64,000 bases of DNA, taken from positions 9,047,001 to 9,111,000 of the forward strand of contig NC_090703.1 of NCBI RefSeq assembly GCF_040954835.1, in the 5' to 3' direction. Below are positions 46,601 through 59,811 of the stretch, piece by piece. The notes under the pieces were generated by a model, which was not told the origin of the DNA, searched no databases, and saw only the letters and a list, made by a program, of their open reading frames with translations. The position numbers and the translations under genes are program-made. This stretch comes from Lepisosteus oculatus (Eukaryota; Chordata; Actinopteri; Semionotiformes; Lepisosteidae). Each line of letters opens with the position of its first letter. The first letter of the stretch is position 1.

Positions 46601-46962
46601 CTGACCGCTACCTGCACTGTCATCTCTCAGTCAGAAATCTTGTTTTTCAGGCCTTACAGTGCAATTTAGAAGTTGTTCCTCACTTTCAGCACATAAGCAA
46701 TTTGACATGTTTTAATTATGTCATTGAATTTATATTGGAGGAACATCCCATTAAAATTGGTGTTCTTCGTGACACCTGCTGAAGTAAAACTGAAGTATGC
46801 TCAACAATTTTACTTCTTACCATGGAAACAATATGTATAGTAGTGTATTCAAATTACATTTTAGGATTTCTGTTCATGTCCATTACCTATTGTTCTTTTT
46901 TTTCAGCTGGTGCTCTGATTTTCGGCTGTACTGTTGCACTGTGCTTTCTGATAAGGGACCTC
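43658..46962 (+). other. AREL1: AREL1 198-residue N-terminal extension
   Basis: Three whole exons and part of a fourth encode residues 1-198. Residues about 5-22 are hydrophobic (FLLTFAFCSILWVLFW) and look like a signal anchor. Residues about 32-70 (EEWLHGNSLSEYKDIFED onward) and about 98-150 (FQEWLCSQGLEHYYHTLKSL onward) have the W/L/Y/F spacing of SAM domains. Residues 180-196 (AGALIFGCTVALCFLIR) are a second hydrophobic segment, running into the membrane segment of the canonical protein. All four junctions keep phase (1, 2, 1, 1). The SAM call is by eye only. Confidence 0.65.
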
Positions 46963-49900
46963 ATGTTTTACGTGATTGGTGAGTCAGCGAGGAGATCTGG
47001 GCGTTGTGAATCCTTTGAGAAAACCACTCTGGGGCTGGGTTTCCTGAAGACAATCTGTTTTTCCTTCTCAGGTGGAATTACAGTTTCCATCATCGCATTT
47101 GTCTTCACAATAAAGTTCCTGTGCGAGCTTGCGGCTCGAGTCGTCAGTTTCCTTCAGAATGAGGACCGCGGCAGGAGAGGAGACCGTAGCATTTACGATT
47201 ATGTCCGTGGCAACTACCTCGACCCTAGGTCATGCAAGGTGTCCTGGGACTGGAAGGACCCTCAGGAAGTGGGCCACACTATGGCCTTCAGAGTTCAAGT
47301 ACGGCCCATCCTTCATCTGATGTTCAAATTTCTATGAGAAGGAACTTTCCATGGTGTCATCTTAACTGGTTGTCTCTGTGCAGGGACTCCAGGCTATTGT
47401 TTCATTCAAGGAATTTAAAAGTGCACATTTATTGTACCCATGCTGTGTTTTTAATCCTTCTCTTCAAGAATTTTTTTCTAAAACTATTTTTAAAGGCTTA
47501 AAAATGTATGCATTCTACACCTGCACCATTCTGCCATGTAGGGATGGTAGGATTCACAGTGCAGTGCATCGGAGGTTTGAAATGAGTTTTAATTTGTGAA
47601 GAAATCAGGCCATTTCTAGAAGAACAGTGAATTACAGCAGTGTTATAGAGGGTTTGATAGTCTGGGTACAGCCAAAGACACCTCATGTTATTACAATGAA
47701 TGGGTATTTATCAGTGGCGATTACAACATATAAAAACAAAGTTCTGGCACATTGGCTGTTTCTAATAATGTTATCTCTGCCTTGCAGACACTCCTGAGGT
47801 GTAACGTAGAACAATTATTTCTGACATGTCACATTCAGCAGGCGTCTGTTTGAACTGCACTCAAGCCAGCTCAGGAGTAATGATCCCAGGTCAAAATCAG
47901 ATTTCTACACCTAACTAAGCACTCCTGGGTTTGGGTGGGCTTCAGCTAACCAAGGTGCTCTTACAGTAGCTTTTGTCACCCATTCTGGTCCTGCAGTGGA
48001 GGATTGTCACTACAAAACCAAGTCATAATCGACTGCAAATTCCGAATTGGGTGATTGTCAAAACAGCATAGAGCTGGTGGTTTCTTTTTTACAAAAAGAG
48101 ATGTCGAGTAACATTTATTCTGCTTTTTTCCCCCCGTGTTTTCCAGTTATTTTATAAAAATGGGCAGCCGTATCCGGCGAACAGGCTGGTGGGCTTGAGA
48201 GTGCACATCTCTCACATCGAACTGGCGCTGGACATTCCTGTCACACAGGAGGTGCTTCAGGAGCCCAACTCCAACGTGGTCAAAGTGGCCTTCACGGTCA
48301 GGAAAGCTGGCCGCTATGAGATAACCGTCAAGCTTGGGGGCCTGGACGTTGCCTATAGTCCCTACTACAAAATCTTTCAGCCAGGTCTGTCTTTTCCGTT
48401 GTGCTGTGTTTAACGCACACTTCCATTCTTCTATGATTTTATCCAGTCCTCTTTGTTTCACCTTTCAAGGCTAACTACTTGAAAACTATTTGGTTTGTTT
48501 GTTAAATCTGAAAACCAGAGCTTAGAAAATGTCAGCATCCATTGTGTTTCTGTATTTCAGGCACAGTAGTACCCTCAAAAACAAAGATTGCCTCCCACTT
48601 TTCCACTTTGGTGTTGACAAATGGGCAGCAACACACTTTACAGATTGAGCCTCGGGATGAATATGGCAATCCCACCAGCAATTCTGTCTCTTTGATTGAT
48701 GAAGATAACTACAGCGTACGGATCCATCCGGTAAGGTGCCAGCAAATTGTTCCTAACACTGGCACATAGCAATAACTAAAATGCCGACAGCAGGCAGTGT
48801 TCAGTAATTACTCTGAACTACAGTATGTAAAACATGTTTTAATGAATGTTACACCCACTGTTGAGGGAAGGATACAAACGATTGAAGTCAAAATTTGTAA
48901 ATTGATAAGTAAGCATCAGTTAACCTCATATGAGGTTTTGTATTTTTTACTATTTTATCTTAGAAAAGTAGAATGTTACCACTTATTGAGAATCATCTTT
49001 AAGAGCACTAGTTTCAATCCCTAATTTGTCCAGTACATGCCACCCCCATTTTATTCTGCTTCTTGCTAGCTTGGTACTCAAGATGAAGAATGCTCTGAAG
49101 ATTACTACTGCAAGTCAGTGTCATCTAACAAGGAACTTTGCCAAGTTCTCTTGAGACTGACCATCAGAAAAAAGGGATGTTTTCGAACCTGCATCTCTTA
49201 CCAGAATCAGCCCATTAGCAACGGAGAGTTTGATGTAATTGTACTGAGTGGTGAGTAAAATACTCTTTTTGGAAATAGCCCAGATGCTACAGGAGAGGTT
49301 CAGGTAGTCTTAAGAAGGCCTGGACTTCCTGCCCTGTTTTGTCTAACTAGCAATGCGTACTGAAGCTGTTTTCAGGCTAGCACTTGAACCCCAGTCCTGA
49401 CCCAGTGTCACAGGTGTCAACTGAGCAGTTTCACTCTCTAGTTTCAACAATCATGGTTGACCCAAGACCACAGACCGAGCAAAGCAAAAACTCCTCACGA
49501 AGGAGAAGTTTTTGCATGACCATGCTTAGGATAGACATTTCGATTTTTCCTTTCTTAAAGCCCCATCATGCTTTTAGCCTCACTAAGGGTCAGCCCCACA
49601 CAGCCAAACTCTAGTGAATCCACTTACAACGCAGGTGGGCTCAATAGGAGAACTTTTCTCCCGGGTCCCAGATATAATGAGCAGATCTTGACTCAAGTCC
49701 AGAAATCTAGCAGCTTGAGAGAAGCTGTTTGAGTAGTGAGTCATATTTTTAGGTTATTTCATATGGAGAGGCTAAGTGAACAGTTATCAGAATATTAAAT
49801 TTGACAGGAGTTACGGCAGTTGTTACACACAGACACCTTTAGAGCGCTATTCACCGGTTCACTTCGGTAGGACAGAAATGTTTAGAAAAGCTTCTGCTTC

Positions 49901-52900
49901 GGGGCAGTAGGACATGACTTACTGACCCATGACCCTGTCTCCCCACCAAACTCCACCCCCACGACCCCAAACAGAAAACGAAAAGAACTGCGTGGAGAAG
50001 AATGTTTCTACCCCAGGGGTCAGCATCTATTTCGAGGCGTATCTGTACAGCACAGGGAATTATGCCAACGCCTCATGGCAGCTGCCTGCCTCCTCACTGC
50101 TGGCGCCTCAGAGGCGGCCCTCCACCGCCAACGAGGACGAAGAGGAAGACAGGGACTCCCCGTCTGAGGGGCAGCCGGAGAAAGTGAAGAAACCAAAAAA
50201 GGTGTACTGTTACATATCACCTAAGGTAGGGCTCTTGTTGATGAGGGGCACTCCAGGAAGAACGTAGGATCTGTTTTAATGTAAGATGGGGCTTCTGCAG
50301 TGTTGTGTGGGTTTCCATTGTTGGGCTGCATTAAAGTTCGCAATCAAGCTGGCTTTTAAAAGCCACACATTCCTTAGATTACGAACGGGAGATCCCTAAC
50401 AGGCATTATCAAAGCCGGGCGTGTTACTTTCTTTTTTTTTTTGTATTTAACTCTGCTGACAAAAATAGTTAGCAAAAAGTACCCCGCTATACAATGTGTG
50501 GCAAGAAAAGAGAATGAGGGGTTGAATGGAACAGATGAGATAAGAACTAACTCCTTTTATGATTTTGTTTTGTGTTTCTGTCAGAAGGTCCCTCTCTGTT
50601 TATAGTTAATAGCATCTGCATTTGTGTACATTTTCATAATCCCCATATTTGAGTTGTAATTATACAGTATTTTCAGAATTGCCAAAGAACATCATCATTT
50701 TGAATTCCCTTGTAACTGTAAATAGATGAAATATGTCTGCTGGACTCTCATCTCTTACGTGAGAAATACATACCCTATGATACTGTAAAGTTTTTATGAG
50801 GATGTAACTCTTAAGTTCAGTTAACATTATCCTTGTTGTTCATTTTAAGCAACTCTCTGTGAAGGAGTTTTACCTGAAAATCATTCCGTGGCGCCTTTAT
50901 ACCTTCAGAGTATGCCCAGGAACAAAGGTAGGTGGCAGCTTGATGTTGGAATTCCAATGTGAATTGGAAGTAACGATGGTGCTTGTGGAAGGAGTCAAAC
51001 AGGCAGCTCTGAGGGCAATAGCTCTTATGTGTATTTGGCACAGCAGGGACTGCTTGCCCAGCTGTCAGGTGTCCTGTCACAGACTGCTTGGCTCAGATGT
51101 TGGGCAGGAGTTTCTCGTCACCACAGAACTCTGCCGGTCTGCATGGCGCCACATTGATGAGGTCCTGGGACCTCAGTTGCTGACCTCCCTGCTGTTTCAT
51201 CCTGACACAGCAGCACGCCTCCACCTGCTGCTTGTGTAACGAGGGCTTGCTTGCCTGATGAGAATGTGACAGTTCGTGAATTACCTGCTCAGCTGACGTG
51301 AGCCCCATTGAATGTTTTTAGAATGATCCAAAACAAAGTTTGGCAGTTGTGGGTCACAGAGACCAGGCACATGTTTGCCCGGGCTGTCCTGGAACCTGCT
51401 GCAAAGCATCTGTCACAGATAAGCAGCACATGGCTCTTTGGGAAGTGGTCACATACAGTACACTGCTGACCTGTGTCTTTAACAAAAGAGCCATGCTTGA
51501 TCAACCCTGTTTATTGCTATTTACCTATGTCATGACTTTTCAATAGAATGTCATTGGACTTGCTCAAAAACTATTGTTAATTTTCAAGCACCTTTTTTAA
51601 ATTTGATATTTGTTATAATTAAGTTTCCTTTGATAGTATATCACCTGTTCAGCACATTTGCTTTGAAGGAACATTGAAAACTAATTTTCAGACTCAAGAT
51701 TCATTTAGTATTATTTGCGTATCCACTTGAAACTACAAATAGGTCTGTATACTATTAGTGTCATAATAAATATTTCCGTACTAACTTGGGCTACCCATGT
51801 TAAAATTGTTTCTAAAAATGTATTATCCCTAATTGTGTTGATGTTTGTGTTTTGATTTACTGAAACATCATTTTGATTTACAGTTCTCGTACCATGGTCC
51901 AGACCCCATTCACAAATATTTGACGTTGGTGGTGGATGATGGGATACAGCCACCAATAGAACTGAGCTGTAAAGACAGGAACATAATGGCTGCAACTTTT
52001 ATCCGCTTTCTGCACAAAAATATTGGTGAGTTTAATGGGCTATTATTCCATTGACTGAATACTGGCACTGTCCAACATAGCAGAGAAAAACGCCATGAGA
52101 TAGGTGAATCAGCTCTGTGATAAAATATTGAGGAACAGTGTTATCGGAACCTTTCCTGTCTGCACAAGCCTGGAGGAAAAAGATTGCCCTACTTTCCCCA
52201 GCGAATAAAATAAAGTTTAAAGCGGAATTATTTATGTTTTTTGTTTATTAAGGAAAAACAGCAATTATTTTCTGACCTCTAGTCAGACGAACTAAAAGTT
52301 GAGCGCTGTGTTTCTCTGGATTTGTGTGCGTGTTAAACAGGAGGCTCGGAAACATTCCAGGACAAAGTGAGCTTCTTTCAGCGGGAGCTGAGGCACTTGC
52401 ACTCCAAAAGACCTCGTACAAAGACCTGCCTGAAGATCAGCCGCCACTCTATTCTTGACTCGGTGAGGTGGCAATGCAGCCCTACTGCAGTGAAGACAGT
52501 TGGAGGAGCCTCTCCACACAACATCTTTTCACCCTACAGTTCTGTACAAAATACTCCTATGCTTTTAAAAAGGAAATTTGGGAACTGAATAGAAAATATT
52601 GTACTGTAGCCCAGATTATTTCATAACCCATTTGCAAACAGCAAATCCCACACTTACTGGCAAGTATGGATTCCTAGATTCTCAATGCTTTTCTCTGATT
52701 AAAAAAAACTCAGTAGCAAGTGCTCATTGTATAATCTGTTGGAGGGCTGAAGCTTTGATTGAATTTGGTACTGTGTAATGACCTTAACTCTAAGGTCAGA
52801 TCTCTAACCCTTAGCAATAACCCCCAAAACAAAAGCAAAACCCTCTAATGTTCTGGTTTGTTTTGTTGTGTTTTATTTTATCTTTTCTTCTCGCAAAAAC

Positions 52901-55900
52901 GTAATTAAATGGTGTTATTCCTCAGTCCCTGAAGGCCACACGGAACTTCTCAGTGTCAGACTGGAGCAAGAACCTTGAGGTGGTGTTCCAGGATGAAGAA
53001 GGTGAGCTATTTCGGCATTTTGAAACAATTATAACTCACAGACTGGGTAATTTTAGCATTGTTGTGGTTTTCTTAGCCGTGTTGCTGCAGATTGCAAACA
53101 CATTCATTACTCATGCAAAACAAAATCAGGAACATAAAAATGATTATAAATAAGAGGATGCCATTTGGTGGTAGTTACTTTGTCCACCAATCACATCCAG
53201 CTGCTGCTTGAAGGAATTCAGGGTATTTGATTCAGCAAGGTCACTGGGTAGCTTATTCCATACTGCCACAACCCTTTGGATAAAGAAGTGCCTTGTGTTC
53301 TCATGCACTTCTGCACTTTCACATGTTTCTCCTGGTTTTATTTTTCAAATGATCGGGTTATTTAATGACAGGGTTCAGTCAGTCATAACCGAAAGAGTAA
53401 CATCTGAAAATTAGAAAAGGAGCAGAAGATAATCGCACAACATACAGAGCTGGAGTTGCAGTCATGCACGTTTGAAAAGAAGAGTGCAAAAGCCCGGGGA
53501 TATTTCTAGTGTTCAGAATTCTGAGAACGTCATATGTTGTCTTTTGCGAACGATATCTGTTTCTGCAGCCCTGGACTGGGGGGGGCCTCGCAGAGAGTGG
53601 TTTGAACTCATTTGCAAGGCGCTGTTTGACACCTCCAACCAGCTCTTCACACGCTTCAGTGATAACAACCAGGGCCTGGTAAGGAGCTGCTAGTTTCATT
53701 ATTTTCAGGCTGCATTTTGTTTTTTAAAGTATGTTAGCCACACTGCATGTACTCTTAATGGCATGCATTGTTTTATGAAGTACCTGTGACTGAGAAACAA
53801 AATTCTCCCATAAGCTTTGTGTGCGTGTAGATACAGACCTCAGTCGTTCATGTCATTGTGGATGCAGGTCCACCCTAACGCGGATCGACCACCCCACCTG
53901 CGCCTGAAGGTGTATGAGTTTGCAGGCAGAGTGGTTGGAAAGTGCTTGTATGAGTCAGCTTTGGGTGGAGCATACAAACAGCTGGTGAGAGCCAGGTTTA
54001 CACGCTCCTTCCTGGCTCAGATCATTGGCCTCCGTATGAATTATAAGGTGGGGAAAGCAATCATTTTGTCTCAGGTTTAACACAATATTTGTAATAGCTT
54101 TTGTGTTAGCTTTTTTTTAAATTCCAACATCTGGTTTGTAAAGAAATGCTTAGAAATGTAAAGAAATTGCATGCTGCATTTTCATGTGAGCAGATGATTT
54201 TAAGCTTGATAGTATTAAATGATTTTGATCAAAATTGAGTAAATATCAGATCTAATGGTTACAAGAAAAAATCCTGATTTCCATATTTTTATTACAGTAC
54301 TTTGAAACAGACGATCAGGAGTTCTATAAAACTAAAGTCTGCTTTATCCTAAACAATGATGTCAGTGAAATGGATCTTGTTTTTGCTGAGGAAAAATATA
54401 ACAGATCTGGACACCTGGAGAAGGTACTTTCTAAAATGTAATTTAATAGATTACAATATTTATGAAAGGGGAAGATGTCAGTTTCTTTTTCTTGTATTTG
54501 TGAATGCAAGTATTTTTAAGTTATTTACAATTACACAAGTGCAATTAAAATTAATGTGAAATTAAAAGACAAAACAGATTTCAGACCTTTATTAAAAGTT
54601 GCCAGGATACCAGCTTTGACAGCATGGGAAGATAACTTGTGCCAGACTCCCAAACCCTTTGTGCAAAAACATACCTCGTTTTCTTCCCTCCTTTTCAACA
54701 TGGTCTTCTGGTTCATATTTCACTACAGATTCTGAAGAAGTCTGTCATGTTGCCTTGATCAGTAGCTTTGAGTACTTTGACTTATATAATCAAGTCCCCT
54801 TGTAATCTTCTCTATTCAAGTCTGAAGACATTGAGTTTGTTTAGCCTGTCACTTCAGTCCTTTAAAATCAGGGATGTGTTTGGTTGTTTTTTTCTAAACT
54901 GCTTTGCAACAAAGTGTGTAGAATTGTATGCAACACTTCAAATAAGGGCTTACCAGTGCATTGTACAATTTTAATATATCATCCCTTGATTTAAATTCTA
55001 CATTTTTAAATGTATTTGATATGATATATAATATTTGATTATATTTCAATGCTCTTTCTCATTTCCTTGATGTCAACATGAACTCCTAAGTCTTTCTCTT
55101 AAGTAGCGTTTTCAAGATTAGCATTTCCATCTGTTAATTTGTTTTTACTAACTGCATGTAATGCTCTTTGCTTATCTGGGTGTTTGGTAAACATCTTGGT
55201 AAACTTGGTGTTTACCAAGACTCAGACTTTGTCTTAGTTTTTAAAAAACTTTACTTTGCTTCTTCTACTATTTTAGTAGAGTTTGTAAGCCTGACTTGTT
55301 GACTAATTATACTAGAATCTAGATATTCTATTGATATAAATGAAGAAGAGCAGTGGTCCCTGTACAGATACCTGTGGTACTCCAATAATTATATCACCTC
55401 AGCTTGAGCATTCACATTATGTATGGTTTTCTCTCCATTAACCAATTCTCAGCTGGTCAGATTTCCCAATCCAAATACATCCATTATTTTGCCTAATGTC
55501 TGTAATCTTCAGAATTGTTTTTAGGAAGGATTTAAAAGTGTTATATATAATGATCTTTTGTCTTATATTAAGTTTAATTAGAACTGACATGTGAATGTGG
55601 TGGTCATACTGGAGCACGGAGCATACTCCTAAGACTGCTGTTGAGCTCTAGTTTAACCATGTTCTCTTATTAAGTTTGGTTAATCTAAGACCTTGAAGTA
55701 AATGGTTTATAGTCGAGTATGTTGAATGAAAAAAGTGTCCCGTTTTCCACATCTGCAGGTGGTGGAACTTATCGCCGGAGGTTCCCAGATTGCAGTGACC
55801 AATGAAAACAAGATCCACTATTTAAATCTCTTGGCACAGTATAGGTTGGCCAACCAGGTTAGGGAGGAGGTAGAGCATTTTCTCAAAGGTGAGAATGGTG

Positions 55901-57924
55901 CACTTATAATTTTAGCAGCAATTTTTTCATATACTATGTCTGCTGGTCATAGCAGACTGCTGGTTCATTAGAATGAGATTTCAGATTTAAAAAGAATATA
56001 TTACTTTAGAATAAATCATACATTGTTTTAATTTATTTTTATTTTTAAAGTCTATTTAAATGTTTTAGCTTAATTCTTGCTGACATTGTTCCTGGAGCTG
56101 ACCTCTTATCACCCTATAGATTTATCATTTATGATTTCTCCATCTACGGAAATCTTAACAGGGTGAAGTGCGGGTGTGCCCCAGAGAAGATAACTCTGTT
56201 TAAACAGTTGGGAAAGCTTCATTTTCACTTATTTTTTTTGTCTAGGTTTAAATGAACTAGTTCCAGAGAACCTCTTGGCTATATTTGATGAAAATGAGTT
56301 GGAGGTATGCGGAATTCCTTCTTCTTGACTTCTATGGATTTGTTTAGAGTGTGTTATGCTTGTTATGCCGTGAACAGTTTTCCATGTTTACTGTGTTTTA
56401 TCATCATCGCTTTTCTATGTCTGTTTATGGAAGTTACCCCTTTAGCTGCAGTTCATATATTTCAACACCGAGGTGATTCAGCATATTTAAGTGAACATCA
56501 TCTCTAACGAGGCATCACTGAAATAGAGAGCCTGAGAATTCCACGATACATGGATTCATCATCATTTTCTCAAATAACTAAGAGAAGCTTAAGTGAGTTT
56601 TCTTTTAATAATGCTCCAATTACCTAGACAGAATCTGGCTCCAATACTGATGAGAAAAAGGTCCTGTCCCATAGCTGAGCTTTAGAGGAAGAGGAATATG
56701 ATGAATAATGATGATGTTCCTGCTTTGCTTCCTCTTGTATCCTCCCTCTGTCCTACTTCCTTTCATACTCCGTTGTCCCTGAATTTATACTATGATCCGT
56801 TTTTATGGAGGCTGGAATAATGACCTGCCTAGATATGACCTTGTCACTGTTGAATGTTTATTCTTTAATATGATGATTCTTATGATTTGCAGTGACGTTT
56901 AAATAACAGCATTATGAACACTGCTTTATCATGTGTTTCTTCCTCCATGTTTACCTGTGTATTATCCAAAGGAGAGCTATGTAAATATCAAACAATAACC
57001 ATTGTTTAAAACGTTCTTAATAATGTAATCAGGAGGGGAAGTGATAATCTTGCTGAAACTCATTCAATACCAGGATGTCTCCTGTGATTTGATTTTGCAG
57101 CTGTTGATGTGTGGCACTGGGGATATCAATGTCATGGACTTCAAAGCCCATGCTGTGATTGTTGGGGGTTCTTGGCACTTTAGAGAAAAGGTAGGTAAAT
57201 GGGGAACTTAAAGTACATTTTGTCTACCTGAAGTCGAAGGACAATGCAGAATGATCGGAAGTTGTTGACATTGGGATTTCTGAATGTGTGGTGAAACGCA
57301 GGTGATGAAGTGGTTTTGGGCTGTAGTGTCCAGCTTCACCCAGGAAGAACTTGCTCGTCTGCTGCAGTTCACAACAGGCTCCTCTCAGCTTCCTCCAGGA
57401 GGTTTTAACACGCTGTGCCCTTCCTTCCAAATTATCGCTGCTCCGACGCACAGCACACTGCCAACTGCACACACATGGTGAGTAACAGATCTTTACCATC
57501 TGTACACGTGGTAACGGGCACGTGTATGTGTACCGTCTACACATGCGTGGCGGGTAACAGACATGCATGAATGTATATTAACAGCGAAAAACCTACACCT
57601 TCTGACTCAATACAGGGTATATTATGCATATTGCAAAAACTACACGTCAATTCACAAGCCTTTTACACTCCATAACTGCATTTCAGGACATTTAGATAGC
57701 AGTGTCCATTTTTTGCAGTAAAAATGTATGTTTTGTATTCAGTTACGTAAATTAAGAGAATTATGAGCAAAACATACTCATACTAATATTGTTCAAAATA
57801 TATTTTTTTAAAACTCCACAGTTTTAACCAGTTGTGCCTCCCCTATTATGACTCCTATGAGGAACTGCACAAAATGCTGAAGCTGGCCATCAGTGAAGGC
57901 AGTGAAGGCTTTGGGATGCTCTGA
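43658..57924 (+). CDS. AREL1: AREL1, HECT-type E3 ubiquitin ligase, long N-terminus
   Basis: Ligase known to ubiquitinate IAP antagonists (SMAC, HTRA2, ARTS) and so inhibit apoptosis. Coding exons: 43658-43805, 44209-44377, 46008-46228, 46907-46978, 47072-47298, 48147-48384, 48561-48730, 49070-49250, 49975-50225, 50850-50927, 51884-52025, 52341-52462, 52926-53001, 53569-53678, 53868-54047, 54298-54423, 55759-55888, 56246-56304, 57101-57190, 57302-57477, 57822-57924. They sum to 3069 nt (1022 residues) with every phase consistent. M199 (MFYVIGG) matches the human start, so that part is 824 residues against 823 in human. It holds a membrane segment, a filamin-type repeat (about 250-356) and a HECT domain (about 680-1022) with catalytic C989 in LPTAHTCFNQL. 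An in-frame stop at 43604 makes the ATG at 43658 the first possible start of the long form. Confidence 0.94.
44378..46007 (+). other. AREL1 intron with no recognised element
   Basis: It lies between the second and third coding exons of the extension. The 44690-44930 part is less AT-rich but I cannot assign it to a repeat family. Nothing else is seen. Confidence 0.5.
47299..48146 (+). other. AREL1 intron, nothing recognised
   Basis: It runs from the donor GTACGG to a C/T-rich tract and TTTTCCAG. No gene or clear repeat is seen in it. Confidence 0.6.
50928..51883 (+). other. AREL1 intron, nothing recognised
   Basis: It separates the exon ending YTFRVCPGTK from the exon starting FSYHGPDP. A 126-codon plus-strand frame (50859-51239) is exon 50850-50927 read in frame past its donor and is not a separate gene. 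Confidence 0.6.
53165..53345. mobile_element. Degraded LINE-related fragment
   Basis: The series CACTGGGTAGCTTATTCCAT, ACTGCCACAACCCTTTGGAT and AAGAAGTGCCTTGTG matches the antisense strand of the same LINE type whose sense 3' end lies at 34867-35345. It is in an AREL1 intron. Confidence 0.5.
54575..55510 (-). mobile_element. Degraded antisense non-LTR retrotransposon
   Basis: Read on the minus strand, about 55325-55390 encodes a decayed GVPQVSVQGPLLFFIYIN. This corresponds to the reverse-transcriptase motif that normally reads PQGSVLGPLLF-YIND. The plus-strand left part shows remnants of the family 3' region (CCAGACTCCCAAACCCTTTG, GCATTGTACAATTTTAA). It is a long dead copy opposite in orientation to AREL1. 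Confidence 0.6.
57822..57924 (+). other. AREL1: AREL1 last exon, catalytic cysteine at the junction
   Basis: The previous exon ends with TG after LPTAHT, and this exon begins with T, making TGT for catalytic C989. The exon then encodes FNQLCLPYYDSYEELHKML and ends EGFGML plus TGA. The HECT C-terminal lobe depends on this junction. Confidence 0.9.
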
Positions 57925-59593
57925 GTCTTTGGAGCTGTCCTGCAGGAGCAGCTTGGTGAAGGTACAGAACAGGGAGCAGGATGATCGAAAGTGTGGAAAA
58001 AGTCGATGGCAAAAACAAAAATGCTTTGACATTTCAAATGAATCCAGACGCTGTGTATATATGGTCGACTGAAGTTTTAGTCTAGATGCTAGAAATACTT
58101 TTATAATGTATGAGTAAGTGATGAGGGAGAAATCTGAGTTACACTGAATGAACAATGAGCTTTTTTCAATGCTGAAATGCAATATGTTGAACTATTCAAT
58201 CCTCTTTGAGAAGTCATAGACTACAGGAATAATAAGTAGCAATTTGCATGAAATCAAAATATACTGTATAACAACAACACTTTGGCCTTAATTGCAGACT
58301 AATCAGGGAAGAAGAAAAAAAAACTTAATTTGTTACAAAAAAGGGACTCATTTTGGTAGTGGAGAGGAGTGAGAGATGGAAAACTTCCCCATTGCTGGGT
58401 TTTTGGTCTAGGAAGAATATTTTGATTGATCATTTAGCCAAAGTCATCACCCTGAGTGAAACAACATAGATTTTCTTTTGAAAAGGAACTGGTGATGTCC
58501 TCTTTCACAAAGCTTTCACAGGGTAGTCTAGTTAAGACTTTGCTTTGAAGGTTCATTTGGAATATTTATTAATAATGATCTTGCAAAGAGACTTCCAATG
58601 TCTCTTGCTTTTAGCATCTCCTTTTAAGTTATGTTAACATTAAAAATGTGATTTCCATGAAAGTCCTGCAGTGCATGTGTCTTTTCACTGAGGAATGCCA
58701 TTGTATAAAGTTGAGCTCCTTTTTAGGGCTTAATTGCATTTGAACTGTGACTTATTTTTTTAACCTGCCTTATTTTTAACCCTTTGCATCCTAGACATAT
58801 AAATGAATACAGAGTAGTAAATATAGACATGTTAATACATATTTAATGCTTTCAGGGAAGACTGGTTGTTTTGTTTGATGACGTTCATTTGATATTGTAA
58901 TTTAGAAGTATTGCTTTGTCAAAGTTGTCTGTACAGTTCACAATGTTGCACTTAAGATGTTGGTGTAAAGACATGAGGCCCCATTAACACAGCTGTAAAC
59001 CTTACATACAGTGCACCACATGTGAATTCACTGACACAGAGGATGCATATTTATTGTACTTTTAAACTTGAAATCTGGCCTGTCTCATCAGGGAGATTAA
59101 CGTTTGCCTCCATCAGTAACAGCTTAATTCCTTAAGCAAGGCACAGAACGTGATGTCTAGGCTTTAGATTTTAGGAATGGAGTATGTTAGCTGAGCTGTA
59201 AGAAGTAATCTCATAAGGACTGTTTTCTCTGTGCCTTACTGTTACCAGTACATTTACATTGTAACCATTGAAGTGCACAGAAAGTGCAATCACAGAAATA
59301 ATAATATAGCAATGAATCAATGCCCTTAAGCATCTTTTTCATGAAGCTGGTACTGAATGTAGGAGTGGTTTGGATCATCCGTGTAACTACAGGGGATCTA
59401 AATCGGAGTGCTGTACTGAAACAAGCAGGTAGAAAGTGCGGGAAGTGAAGCATACTGGTTACATTTAATGATGCATGATTTTTAAATATTGTTTTGCAAC
59501 CAAAAAGATTTTTTTGTCTCCATTCTGGTGCTTTCTAGACTGCTGTTTTTATTTTTCTTTTTGTGTTTCGTGTAAAAGTAATGTATTCTTACT

Positions 59594-59811
59594 AGTTCAG
59601 GTGGGTAGCTGTGTCAGCATGCGTAGGCTGCAAAGGAACAAGTAATAGGTTTATTCCATGCTGAAAAAAAGAAGAAAGAGAACACAACGTTTCGGCCGTG
59701 GAGCCTTCTTCAGGTGTGAGACCTTCAGGTGTGAGACCTCACACCTGAAGAAGGCTCCACGGCCGAAACGTTGTGTTCTCTTTCTTCTTTTTTTCAGCAT
59801 GGAATAAACCT
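59594..59811. mobile_element. Foldback repeat with perfect 74-bp arms and 13-bp TSD
   Basis: Arms 59647-59720 and 59738-59811 are exact reverse complements, separated by 17 bases. A 53-base head (59594-59646, containing GGTGGGTAGCTGTGTCAGC) precedes the left arm only. The element is flanked by the direct repeat ATGTATTCTTACT at 59581-59593 and 59812-59824. A variable-length duplication of 13 bp points to target-primed retroposition (LINE- or Penelope-like) rather than a cut-and-paste transposon. The family name is not assigned. Confidence 0.8.

Noticed and set aside
46822..47337. A 171-codon plus-strand ORF as a single exon
   Set aside because: It reads through a 93-base intron (46979-47071) with good GTGAGT and TTCTCAG sites; splicing restores the conserved MFYVIGGITVS.
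53378..53699. 106-codon minus-strand ORF at an AREL1 exon
   Set aside because: It is antisense to the conserved HECT exon 53569-53678 and has no features of its own.
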